Of a DNA stretch of 64,000 nucleotides, positions 17,145-24,871 are shown piece by piece; within the stretch, counting starts at the first letter, position 1, and every line of letters starts with the position of its first letter. A program made the position numbers and the translations under genes. The notes beneath the pieces were generated by a model that did no database searches, was not told the DNA's origin, and worked only from the letters and a program-made list of their open reading frames with translations. The DNA comes from JBGAPI01 sp044221335 (lineage in GTDB: Bacteria; Pseudomonadota; Gammaproteobacteria; Xanthomonadales; Ahniellaceae): the NCBI GenBank assembly GCA_044221335.1, contig JBGAPI010000031.1, positions 1 through 64,000 of the forward strand, read 5' to 3'.

Positions 17145-17161
17145 GGCGTGCCCTGCCCGCC
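17141..17161 (+). repeat. REP-like palindrome overlapping a stop codon
   Basis: TTAGGGCGTGCCCTGCCCGCC includes the sigma-factor stop TAG at 17142-17144. A second related G-rich palindrome (GTCGGGGCCCGTCCTAC, 17291-17307) covers the TAG stop of the next gene on the opposite strand. Confidence 0.55.
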
Positions 17162-17303
17162 ATCGCCGGGCGATTCCGCGAGCGCCAGGGCCGTGTCCGT
17201 TCCCCTGGGGCCGAGGAGCGGCACCCGCCGCTCTGTCGAAACGTCCAGATCAAGAGCATCGGGCCGGGGCCCGCTCGACGTCGGACGAGGGTCGGGGCCC
17301 GTC

Positions 17304-17735
17304 CTACAGGCGAAAGACCCACCAGAGCCCGAGGGCCGACACCAGGGGCCCGCCGACCAGAAGCGCCCAGCCGGCGCGGACCAGCTCCCTGCCGCGCGCG
17401 TCCGCGGCCGCCCCTTCGAGCGCTTCGCGCACCGCCATCCGGGTGCCCCGCGGAGGAAACCGACGACTCGCCAGGGTGGCGTCGCCGATCCGGCGCAGCA
17501 GCAGGCCGAGCACGACGCTGGTCGCGCTGACGATCACCGCGGCGATGCCGGCGACCAGGCGCAGCTCGCGCGTCGCCGACGCCCAATCTCCGGTCTCGAA
17601 GGCCTGGAACTGCAGGTCCTGGATGAAGCGCAGGGCGAGGAACAACAGCAGGCCAAACACCACCGCGAGCGCGAGCGTCGCCAGCAGCCCGCTGTCGGCG
17701 TCTTGCCGATCGGGCGGCAGATTCGGATCGCTCAT
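17304..17735 (-). CDS. Small two-helix membrane protein, hypothetical
   Basis: 143 residues starting at ATG 17735 (MSDPNLPPDRQDADS). Hydrophobic segments lie near 18-36 (LLATLALAVVFGLLLFLAL), 61-82 and 120-142. The central loop is charged (RRIGDATLASRRFPPRG). No family was recognised. It is divergent from the FAD oxidoreductase that starts 33 bp away. The TAG stop sits in a G-rich palindrome. Confidence 0.7.
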   Translation of the reverse strand: MSDPNLPPDRQDADSGLLATLALAVVFGLLLFLALRFIQDLQFQAFETGDWASATRELRLVAGIAAVIVSATSVVLGLLLRRIGDATLASRRFPPRGTRMAVREALEGAAADARGRELVRAGWALLVGGPLVSALGLWWVFRL

Positions 17736-17768
17736 GACGGCGTCGCTCCCCGGCGCTAAGGTGTGGCG

Positions 17769-19061
17769 ATGAAATCCCCCGTCGAAACATATTACCGTGC
17801 GACTGCGCGCGACTACCCCGCGCACCGACCGCTCATCGGCACCCTGGAGGCGCAGGTCGCCGTGGTCGGCGGCGGCTATGCCGGACTCGCAACCGCGCTC
17901 GGTCTGGCCGAGCGCGGGCGCGACGGCATCGTGCTGGTCGAGTCGGAGGAGATCGGCCACGGCGCCTCCGGCCGCAACGGCGGTTTCGTGTTCGGCGGCT
18001 ACTCGCTCGGCGAGGGCGCGCTGCTCGCCCAGCTCGGCGAGGCCGCGGCGAAGCGCGTCTACGGGCGCTCGATCGAGGCGGTGAACCTGATCCGCGACCG
18101 CATCGCGCGCTACGCGATCGACTGCGACCTGGTCGACGAGGGCGTGATCTGGGCCAACTGGTTCGACGACGACCGCGTGCTCCGCGACCGCCTGGACCTG
18201 CTCGAACGGGTCTACGGTCAACGTTGGGAGTGGCTCGCGCGCGACCGGATGCAGACGCTGGTGCGTTCGCCGCGCTATCGCGCCGGCGCCTGGGAGCGCA
18301 ATGCGATGCACCTGCATCCGCTCGACTACGCGCGCGGCCTCGCGCGCGCCGCGAGCGCGCAGGGTGTCGCGGTCCACGAACAGACACCCGCGCACAGCTT
18401 GACCCGCCACGGCGACGGCTGGCGCATCGTCACCGGTCGCGGCGAGCTGATCGCGGACCAGGTCGTGCTCGCCTGCGGCGGCTACCTCGCCGGGCTGCGC
18501 CCCGAGATCGATCGCTCGATCCTGCCGATCGCGACCTACGTGATGGCGACCGAGCCGCTCGGCGATCGACTCGCGGAGATCTTTCCGGGCACCCGCGCCG
18601 CGATCTACGACACCCGTTTCGCCTTCGACTACTACCGCCCGCTGGCCGATACCCGATTGCTCTGGGGCGGGCGCATCTCGATCCTCGACCGCGCACCGGC
18701 CCAAGTCGCGCGTCTTTTGAAACGCGACCTCGGCAAAGTCTTCCCGCAACTGGCGGAGGTGAAGGTCGACTATGCGTGGAGCGGCCTGATGAGCTACGCC
18801 CGCCACCAGATGCCGCAGATCCGCCTGCTCGACCGCGGCCTGTGGTGCGCGCAGGGCTTCGGCGGCCACGGCCTCGCGACCACGACCGCCGCCGGCGAAC
18901 TGCTCGCCGCGGCGATCGCCAGCGACGACGAGGGCTGGCGCGACTACGCGATCTACGGACTGCCGAGCGCGATGAAGCCCGCCGGCTATCTGGGAGCGCA
19001 GGCGACCTACTGGTGGTACCAGGGGCTCGATGCCTGGAAGGACTGGCGGGAGCGCGCGTAG
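17769..19061 (+). CDS. FAD-dependent oxidoreductase of the DAO family (DadA/PuuB-like)
   Basis: 430 residues. The Rossmann FAD motif AVVGGGYAGLATALGLAERG lies at 31-50, followed by VESEEIGHGASGRNGGFVFG, the signature of D-amino-acid/gamma-glutamylputrescine oxidase relatives. A C-terminal FAD-binding segment reads CAQGFGGHGLATTTAAGELLAAAI. These enzymes deaminate amines or amino acids with FAD in the cytoplasm. The substrate cannot be fixed here, and no polyamine genes are adjacent. ATG 17769 was chosen because TAAGG precedes it at good spacing; GTG 17763 is possible. The TAG stop is the start of a REP. Confidence 0.9.
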   Translation: MKSPVETYYRATARDYPAHRPLIGTLEAQVAVVGGGYAGLATALGLAERGRDGIVLVESEEIGHGASGRNGGFVFGGYSLGEGALLAQLGEAAAKRVYGRSIEAVNLIRDRIARYAIDCDLVDEGVIWANWFDDDRVLRDRLDLLERVYGQRWEWLARDRMQTLVRSPRYRAGAWERNAMHLHPLDYARGLARAASAQGVAVHEQTPAHSLTRHGDGWRIVTGRGELIADQVVLACGGYLAGLRPEIDRSILPIATYVMATEPLGDRLAEIFPGTRAAIYDTRFAFDYYRPLADTRLLWGGRISILDRAPAQVARLLKRDLGKVFPQLAEVKVDYAWSGLMSYARHQMPQIRLLDRGLWCAQGFGGHGLATTTAAGELLAAAIASDDEGWRDYAIYGLPSAMKPAGYLGAQATYWWYQGLDAWKDWRERA

Positions 19062-19078
19062 GGCGGGCACTGCCCGCC
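19058..19078 (+). repeat. REP palindrome overlapping a stop codon
   Basis: TAGGGCGGGCACTGCCCGCC (from 19059) is a perfect copy of the window's REP consensus, and its TAG is the oxidoreductase stop. The stretch 19062-19405 contains this REP, a partial one (CATGGCGGGCAATGCCCCC near 19266) and the rpmJ terminator. No gene was seen there. Confidence 0.8.
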
Positions 19079-19309
19079 GTTGCCCCGACGCTCGTCGATT
19101 GCGTCCGGATCAGGGCACGGCGAAGCCGACAGCCGGTGCGCATTCCTTGCGGATGTCGTCGCGACAACGCGATCGCATTGGGGTGCGCAACGATGGGGCC
19201 CGGAGCCCAGGTGCGTAGCGGCCTGCGGAAGGGCTGCCCCTTCCCACAATCGCAGGCGCGGAGGCCATGGCGGGCAATGCCCCCATGCGTCACGTCGAAT
19301 GTCCCAACG

Positions 19310-19336
19310 AAAAAAGCCGGATCGCTCCGGCTTCTT
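19310..19336 (-). terminator. Intrinsic terminator of rpmJ
   Basis: Read on the minus strand: AAGCCGG, loop AGCGAT, CCGGCTT, then a run of T residues. The stem ends about 70 bp beyond the rpmJ stop. Confidence 0.8.
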
Positions 19337-19405
19337 CTGCCCTGGATTACCGCGTGGCGGTGTCCGGGTCGTCCCGCCGCGGAACGAGGTCCGCGGCGCG
19401 CGATC

Positions 19406-19531
<126 letters not shown>

Positions 19532-19657
19532 GATCGTTTCCTTGCTAATACGGGTGAAGAGAGCCGCGCATGATAGCCGCGATTCGCGGAAAAGTGAAGA
19601 CGTCGCGGAATGGAGGCGCTTTGCGCCGATTTGCAGTCGCAGGGCATGGAAAACCTC

Positions 19658-19830
19658 CCGTCATTGCGAGGAGGAGCGCAGCGACGACGATGCAATCGAG
19701 TGCCCTTGCACTCGATCTCGGCGCGGCGAAAAGCAAAGGCGCGGGATAGCTTCGCTGCGCTCGCAATGACGCGAATATGCAGGAGCATGAGGCCTTTGTA
19801 CTGCCGGTGCGCCGAGGCGCACCCTACAAT
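19658..19830 (-). repeat. Composite intergenic repeat, copy 1
   Basis: One part (19658-19772) is bounded by CCGTCATTGCGAGGAGGAG on one side and CGCTGCGCTCGCAATGACG on the other, an inverted-repeat element. The second part (to 19830) holds GGTGCGCCGAGGCGCACCCTAC. On the minus strand the order is GCCTCGGCGCACC...GTACAA...CATTGCGAG, and the same order and spacing recur at 39905-40065. The stretch 19532-19976 holds this repeat and the hairpin at 19941; no gene was seen there. Confidence 0.75.
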
Positions 19831-19940
19831 TGCGGCGCTGAGGTGCACCGTACCATCGTGACGCCGAGTCCGGCGGACACCCCCTTCAGAAGATTCCTTC
19901 CGGCGGCCGCAGTTCCCCGAGCGCGCCGCTCTTCAACTAC

Positions 19941-19961
19941 GGAATTCGCGCAGCGAATTCC
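19941..19961. repeat. EcoRI-like inverted repeat, copy 2
   Basis: GGAATTCGC-GCA-GCGAATTCC, a 9-bp stem differing by one loop base from the copy at 7649-7669. It ends 15 bp before the SDR start codon, so it could affect the leader of that mRNA. Confidence 0.6.
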
Positions 19962-19976
19962 GCGACGGAGCGCGGA

Positions 19977-20789
19977 ATGACGACAAGCGACAACGGTTGG
20001 GCCCTGATCACCGGCGCGTCCGCCGGCATCGGCGAAGCCTTCGCCCGCGAACTGGCGGGGCGCGGCTGGAACCTGGTGCTGACCGCGCGGCGGCAGGACC
20101 GCCTCGATGCGCTGGCCAGTGAGCTGCAATCGGCCCATGGGATCCGATGCGCGACCATCGTCGCCGACCTGGCAGACCCGGCCGCCCCGGCCGCGATCTT
20201 CAACACGACGCAGTCCCTCGCCCTCGACATCGACCTCATCGTCAACAACGCCGGCTACGGCGTACCCGGCCGCTTCCACGAGGCCGACTGGGCCACCCAC
20301 CGGGCCTTCCTCGAGGTGCTGATGATCGCGCCGGCCGCACTGACCCACCTGTACCTGCCGGGCATGCGCGCGCGCCGGCGCGGCCGGATCGCCAACATCG
20401 CGTCGCTGGCCGGCTGGATGCCGGGCTCCATCGGAGCGACCCTGTACGCCGCCAGCAAGTCCTACCTGATCAAGTTCAGCCAGTCGGTGGCGCTGGAGAA
20501 CCGGCCGGTCGGCGTGACCTGTACCGCCGTCTGCCCGGGCTTCACCTATTCCGAATTCCACGACGTGACCGGCTCACGCGACCTGGTCTCGAAAATGCCG
20601 AAGGCGGTCTGGATGAGCTCGGCGGAGGTGGCGCGCATCGGGGTCGACGCGACCCTGGCCGGCGAGGTGGTCTGCGTCACCGGCCGGGTCAACCGCCTGC
20701 TGAAGTTCGTCGGCAAGCACCTGCCCGACCGCCTCGGCCTGTGGCTGATGGAGCGGCGCTCGCGCGACTTCCGCAAGCTGTCGGACTGA
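19977..20789 (+). CDS. Short-chain dehydrogenase/reductase
   Basis: 270 residues with a classical SDR layout: NAD(P)-binding TGASAGIG at 12-19, NNAG at 90-93, catalytic Ser143 in IASLAG and the YAASK motif with Tyr157 and Lys161. The RR after the second strand (LTARRQDRL) suggests NADP preference. The C-terminus (KHLPDRLGLWLMERRSRDF) is amphipathic. The family oxidises or reduces alcohols and ketones; the substrate is not inferable. A GGAG lies 9 bases before ATG 19977. Confidence 0.92.
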   Translation: MTTSDNGWALITGASAGIGEAFARELAGRGWNLVLTARRQDRLDALASELQSAHGIRCATIVADLADPAAPAAIFNTTQSLALDIDLIVNNAGYGVPGRFHEADWATHRAFLEVLMIAPAALTHLYLPGMRARRRGRIANIASLAGWMPGSIGATLYAASKSYLIKFSQSVALENRPVGVTCTAVCPGFTYSEFHDVTGSRDLVSKMPKAVWMSSAEVARIGVDATLAGEVVCVTGRVNRLLKFVGKHLPDRLGLWLMERRSRDFRKLSD

Positions 20790-20889
20790 ACCTCGGGGAT
20801 GGCCGCGGGCGCCCGAGCCTGCGGGAACGATTGCCGCATCGACGGCATTCGATATAGTTGCGAGGGGGAGAACGACCACGGGGACAGGC

Positions 20890-22104
20890 ATGGAAATCCG
20901 CATTCATCGCGACGGCAGCGACTTCGGCCCGTACTCGCTGGAGGAGTTGCGCCAGTACCTCGCCAGCGGCCAGATCATCCCGACCGATCTCGCGTGGTAC
21001 CAGGGCGCGCCGGATTGGATGCCGGTCACCCAGGTCCCGGGGCTCAACCCGAAGCCGGTGACGCCGCCGGTAGCCGCGCCCCAGATGCCGCCGTCGATGC
21101 CGCCGATGGGTCCGCCGGGCATGCCGCCGATGGGCGCGCCGGGCATGCCGGCGATGCCCGCGATGCCGCCGATGATGGGCACGCCGATGGCCGGCGGCTA
21201 TGTCACCTACGCCGGCTTCTGGAAGCGCGCCGCCGCGCTGATCGCCGACGGCATGATCCTCGGTGCGGTCAACGCCCTGATCGCCGCCGGGATGCTCGGC
21301 AGCGTGATGAAGAGCGGCGACCAGCAGAAGATGGTCGCCGCGCTGCTCGGCTTCTACGCGCTGGTGATCCCGATCGCCGTCCTGTACTTCGTGCTGCAGG
21401 AAAGCGGCGCCGCGCAGGCGACCTTCGGCAAGCGCCTGGTCGGCATCATCGTCACCAACCGCGACGGCCAGCGCCTGAGCTTCCTCCATGCGTTCGGACG
21501 CTGGGCGGCCAAGCTGCTCAACGGATTCACCTTCAACATCGGCTACCTGATGGCCGGCTTCACCGAGAAGAAGCAGGCACTGCACGACCTGGTGGCGGGC
21601 ACCCTGGTGGTCAACAAGGATCCGAACAACACCAGCCTCGGCGGCTGCGCGATCGTGCTGCTGGTCGGCATGCCGGTGGGCTGCGTCGTGCTCGGCATGC
21701 TCGCGGCGATCGCGATTCCGGCCTACGTCAACAATCAGCGCATCGCGGTGGTCAATGCGGCGATCGTCAACGCGCGTCCGCTGCAGGATGCGATCTCGAC
21801 CTACACGCTGGCCAATCGCCAGCTGCCGTCGACGCTCGGCGACCTCAATATCGTCAACGTCCCGTCCGGCCCGGGTCTCGACTACCAGGTCAACGACGGC
21901 ACGGTGCTGATCAGCTTCGCGGTCTACAACTACACCCCGCCGGTGATCGGCCAGGTCGCGCTGGAGCCCTACTACAAGGGCAACGAGATCGTCTGGCGTT
22001 GCGGCAAGGCGTCGGCGCCGGCCGGCGCGCAGGACGTCAGCCAGGACGACGCGGCCAACTCGACCACGCTCGACAACGTGCTGCTGCCCGCGAGCTGCCG
22101 CTGA
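20890..22104 (+). CDS. GYF_2-RDD-pilin-like fusion membrane protein
   Basis: 404 residues with three recognisable parts. Residues 1-52 form a GYF_2 (DUF4339) domain: GPYSLEELRQYLASGQIIP, then LAWYQGAPDWMPV. A Met/Pro-rich linker of PPMG and GMP repeats (about 60-100) follows. Residues 105-245 are an RDD domain with membrane helices, including YAGFWKRAAALIADGMIL and ATFGKRLVGIIVTN. Residues 250-404 begin with a hydrophobic helix GMLAAIAIPAYVNNQR, the core of a type IV pilin N-terminus, followed by a pilin-like globular domain with Cys near the end. There is no prepilin cleavage Phe/Glu at the usual place, so this is probably a pilin-derived domain rather than an assembled pilin. Role unknown. 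Confidence 0.85.
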   Translation: MEIRIHRDGSDFGPYSLEELRQYLASGQIIPTDLAWYQGAPDWMPVTQVPGLNPKPVTPPVAAPQMPPSMPPMGPPGMPPMGAPGMPAMPAMPPMMGTPMAGGYVTYAGFWKRAAALIADGMILGAVNALIAAGMLGSVMKSGDQQKMVAALLGFYALVIPIAVLYFVLQESGAAQATFGKRLVGIIVTNRDGQRLSFLHAFGRWAAKLLNGFTFNIGYLMAGFTEKKQALHDLVAGTLVVNKDPNNTSLGGCAIVLLVGMPVGCVVLGMLAAIAIPAYVNNQRIAVVNAAIVNARPLQDAISTYTLANRQLPSTLGDLNIVNVPSGPGLDYQVNDGTVLISFAVYNYTPPVIGQVALEPYYKGNEIVWRCGKASAPAGAQDVSQDDAANSTTLDNVLLPASCR

Positions 22105-22111
22105 GCCGGCG

Positions 22112-22519
22112 ATGGCCGTCGGGACCGTCGTGATGCTGATGCTTCGCGACGGCCTCGCGATGCCATCGGGCGCGACCGTACCGGCGTCCTGCTCGATGCT
22201 GCTGTACTGCCGGATCCCGGAGGACTGGCTCGTCGGCACAGCGAGTGGCGAGGCCACCGACCTGTGGCAGAAAGGCTTCGACCTGAAGCCGGAGCGCCTC
22301 GAGCAGGTCTGCGCGACGCTCTACGGCGCCAACTGGCGGCAGGGCAACAGCGACGGCTCGCGCTACGTCCTGCTCGGCTACGGGCTGCGGCGGATCAACC
22401 CCACGCGCGCCGCCGAGAAGCCATGGCAGATCGCCAACGATAATCCCGAGATCCGGGTGCGCTGCTACATCGCGAAGGACGATGGAACGCTCGGGATGGG
22501 GCTGCCGTCGATGCTGTAG
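22112..22519 (+). CDS. Hypothetical protein downstream of the GYF_2-RDD fusion
   Basis: 135 residues, starting 7 bp after the fusion gene and probably co-transcribed. No family was recognised. The sequence looks like a real folded protein (DLWQKGFDLKPERLEQVCATLYGANW, then RYVLLGYGLRRINP), with cysteines in PASCSMLLYCR. The first 20 residues are of doubtful validity and the true start may be GTG or ATG within 22127-22141. The stop TAG opens a REP. Confidence 0.55.
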   Translation: MAVGTVVMLMLRDGLAMPSGATVPASCSMLLYCRIPEDWLVGTASGEATDLWQKGFDLKPERLEQVCATLYGANWRQGNSDGSRYVLLGYGLRRINPTRAAEKPWQIANDNPEIRVRCYIAKDDGTLGMGLPSML

Positions 22520-22536
22520 GGCGGCCATCGGCCGCC
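22516..22536 (+). repeat. REP palindrome overlapping a stop codon
   Basis: GTAGGGCGGCC-ATC-GGCCGCC; its TAG is the stop of the gene ending at 22519. A mirrored degenerate copy at 22610-22630 covers the TAG stop of the facing dctA-like gene, so the convergent pair is bracketed by two REPs. Confidence 0.75.
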
Positions 22537-22627
22537 ATCGCGAAGCGCCTCGCGCTCTTGTGGGAGGGGCGCACGCCCCGAAGCTTTCACACGGCAAGGC
22601 GCCTTGCGACTGCGCGGCGGGCGCGCC

Positions 22628-23893
22628 CTAGCCCCCCAGCGCCTTCTTCATCCGCGCGTCGTCCCGCAGCCCCTCGAACTTCGCGATCACCATCGTCGCC
22701 ACGCCGTTGCCGATCAGGTTGGTGATCGAGCGCGCTTCCGACATGAAGCGGTCGATGCCAAGGATCAGCGCGAGGCCCTCGACCGGCACCTTGCCGTTCA
22801 GCGCGGACAAGGTCGCTGCCAGCGTGATGAAACCCGAGCCGGTGACGCCCGCCGCGCCCTTCGAGGTCAGCAGCAGCACGCTGAGCAGGGTCAGCTGATC
22901 GCGCAGCGAGAGCTCGACGCCCATCGCCTGCGCGACGAACAGCGCCGCCATCGTGAGATAGATGCAGGTGCCGTCGAGGTTGAAGGAATAGCCGGTCGGC
23001 ACGACCAGGCCGACCACGCCCTGGTCGCAGCCCGCCTCCTCCAGCCGCGCGATCAGCCGCGGCAGCGCCGACTCCGACGACGAGGTGCCGAGCACCAGCA
23101 GCAGCTCGCTGCGGATGAACACGAGGAACCGCCAGATCGAGAATCCCGACCACGCCGCGACGCCGCCCAGCACGACGAACACGAACAGCGCCGAGGTCAG
23201 GTACACGCAGGCCATCAGCAGCCCGAGCTTGCCGAGGCTGGCGACGCCGAACTTGCCGATGGTGAAGGCCATCGCGCCGAAGGCCCCGACCGGCGCCAAC
23301 TTCATCAGCATGGCGACGATGGCGAACACCGCCTTTTCCAGCGTCGTCATCAGTTCCAGCAGCCCATGGGCTGCCGTTCCCATCTGCGAAAGTGCGACGC
23401 CGAACAGCACTGCCACCAGCAATACCTGCAACAGATCGCCGCCAGTCAGTGCCCCGACCAGCGTGTCGGGGATGATCTTCAGCAGGAAGTCGACGGTGCC
23501 GGGCATGCCGTTGTTGTAGGCCGCGACGGCAGTGACGTCCTTCGGGTCCAGCGCGTAGTTGCCACCGGATCCCGGCGCGACCACGTTCGCCACCACGAGT
23601 CCGATCACCAGCGCCAGCGTCGTCAGAATCTCGAAGTAGATCAGCGCGGTGACCCCGGTGCGCCCCACCCGCTTCAGGTCCCCCATCCGCGCGATGCCGA
23701 GGCTGACGGTCAGCAGGATCACCGGCGCGATGATCATCTTCACCAGCTTGATGAATCCATCCCCGAGCGGCTTCATCGCCGCACCCCACTCCGGCCGCGC
23801 GACGCCGAGGGCTATGCCGAGGGCGATGGCGACTAGGACCTGGACGTAGAGGTGGGTCCAGAATGGGCGGGGCGCGGTGTCGGGTTCGTTCAT
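22628..23893 (-). CDS. dctA: Dicarboxylate/amino acid:cation symporter (DctA/GltP family)
   Basis: 421 residues with the full DAACS (SLC1-like) topology of eight helices and two re-entrant hairpins. Hairpin 1 has GTSSSESALPRL; the conserved transport motif reads YSFNLDGTCIY (NMDGT variant); hairpin 2 has GAAGVTGSGFI. It imports C4-dicarboxylates or acidic amino acids with protons or sodium across the inner membrane. The SESALPRL form and FEGLRDDARMKKAL at the C-terminus favour DctA over GltP, but the substrate is inferred. ATG 23893 starts MNEPDTAPRPFWTHLY, typical of the family. It converges with the 22112 gene. Confidence 0.9.
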   Translation of the reverse strand: MNEPDTAPRPFWTHLYVQVLVAIALGIALGVARPEWGAAMKPLGDGFIKLVKMIIAPVILLTVSLGIARMGDLKRVGRTGVTALIYFEILTTLALVIGLVVANVVAPGSGGNYALDPKDVTAVAAYNNGMPGTVDFLLKIIPDTLVGALTGGDLLQVLLVAVLFGVALSQMGTAAHGLLELMTTLEKAVFAIVAMLMKLAPVGAFGAMAFTIGKFGVASLGKLGLLMACVYLTSALFVFVVLGGVAAWSGFSIWRFLVFIRSELLLVLGTSSSESALPRLIARLEEAGCDQGVVGLVVPTGYSFNLDGTCIYLTMAALFVAQAMGVELSLRDQLTLLSVLLLTSKGAAGVTGSGFITLAATLSALNGKVPVEGLALILGIDRFMSEARSITNLIGNGVATMVIAKFEGLRDDARMKKALGG

Positions 23894-24003
23894 CGGCGGA
23901 GCGTAGCGCTTCCGGGAGCCGGGATCGCGACCTCCACGGAACGCGTCATTGCGAGCGCAGGGAAGCAACCCAGCGCCTACGCTCCACGACCCATGCAATT
24001 GCC

Positions 24004-24036
24004 GAAAACAAGAACGGCGACCCGAAGGTCGCCGTC
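24004..24036 (-). terminator. Intrinsic terminator with TTCG tetraloop
   Basis: On the minus strand ACGGCGACC, TTCG, GGTCGCCGT forms a perfect 9-bp stem with a stable loop, followed by TCTTGTTTTCGG. It lies 55 bp beyond the stop of the secreted protein at 24091-24633. Confidence 0.85.
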
Positions 24037-24090
24037 TTGAGCTGCGCGATTCGATGAACCGCGTCGGAATCGTCGAGCGATCCTGCGGAC

Positions 24091-24633
24091 TTAGAGATCG
24101 CCGCAGGTGATGGTCGTCGAAACCAGGGATCTGCCACCACCCGGGCTGATCAGGAGCACCGAGACCTTGCCGCGCGCGCGCGGAGCACAGTCCACACCCA
24201 TCTCGGAGCTGGCCGTGGAGTTGGTATTGGCCACGGTGATTCCAGGCGACCCCTGCCAGACGAAGGTGATCAGGCCCAACTCGACCGACTTCGGCCAGGC
24301 TTCACAAAGTGCACCGCCACCCGCGTAGGTCGTGCAGACCACCGACGCCGGGGTCGGCGGGTCGACGTTCCAGAGGCATTCGTTGCCGGCGCCCGTCGGG
24401 CAGGCCGTCGTTCGGGCAAGGTACATGCCGCCGGAGGCGGAGAGACTGTACTGGGCGTCAGCACCGAATCGGAAATTGGACGTCGAACTGGACGACGGAG
24501 GGACGCAAGCGTAGATCGCCGGCTGCGAGTCCGCACAATGATCCGGAGGCAGTTGATTGCTGTCGGCATGAGCAGGACTCGCGCTGTACATGAAGGGCAG
24601 CAGGAGGGCGGCACGGAGCAGGTTGAATTTCAT
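24091..24633 (-). CDS. Secreted hypothetical protein, cysteine-containing
   Basis: 180 residues. ATG 24633 begins a clear signal peptide (MKFNLLRAALLLPFMYSASPAHA). The mature protein is Ser/Thr/Gly-rich with about eight cysteines (DHCADSQ, YACVPP, TACPTGAGNECLW, VVCTTYAGGGALCEAW, GVDCAPRARG, ITCGDL), so a disulfide-bonded extracytoplasmic protein is likely. No family was recognised. The gene is less GC-rich than its neighbours, and its upstream region (24640-24830) is AT-rich with an inverted repeat, which may indicate recent acquisition. It has its own terminator. Confidence 0.75.
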   Translation of the reverse strand: MKFNLLRAALLLPFMYSASPAHADSNQLPPDHCADSQPAIYACVPPSSSSTSNFRFGADAQYSLSASGGMYLARTTACPTGAGNECLWNVDPPTPASVVCTTYAGGGALCEAWPKSVELGLITFVWQGSPGITVANTNSTASSEMGVDCAPRARGKVSVLLISPGGGRSLVSTTITCGDL

Positions 24634-24781
24634 CGGAGGTTGTCCCAGGTCTAGGGTGAGCGATGGCCCGACTTCGAACGATCGACTCTCTCGCGGCATC
24701 CGTGCCCCGTCGAAGCAGGAAAAAAGGCGCGGAATGCTACTCGTCAATCAGCGCCAGACTCGATCACACCTATGCACAAAC

Positions 24782-24805
24782 TGTAACATTTAACAGTGCG
24801 TTACA
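24782..24805. promoter_or_regulatory. TGTAAC-N12-GTTACA inverted repeat
   Basis: TGTAAC at 24782-24787 and GTTACA at 24800-24805 are perfect inverted half-sites in the most AT-rich stretch of the window. It lies about 150 bp upstream of the secreted-protein start and beyond the kinase 3' end. The shape suggests an operator for a dimeric regulator; which one is unknown. Confidence 0.5.
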
Positions 24806-24871
24806 TTTGATCACTGCCGGGCAGTCGAAATGATCGTCGCCGTCGTGACCGAGCGGCGATTCGGTCGGGCG

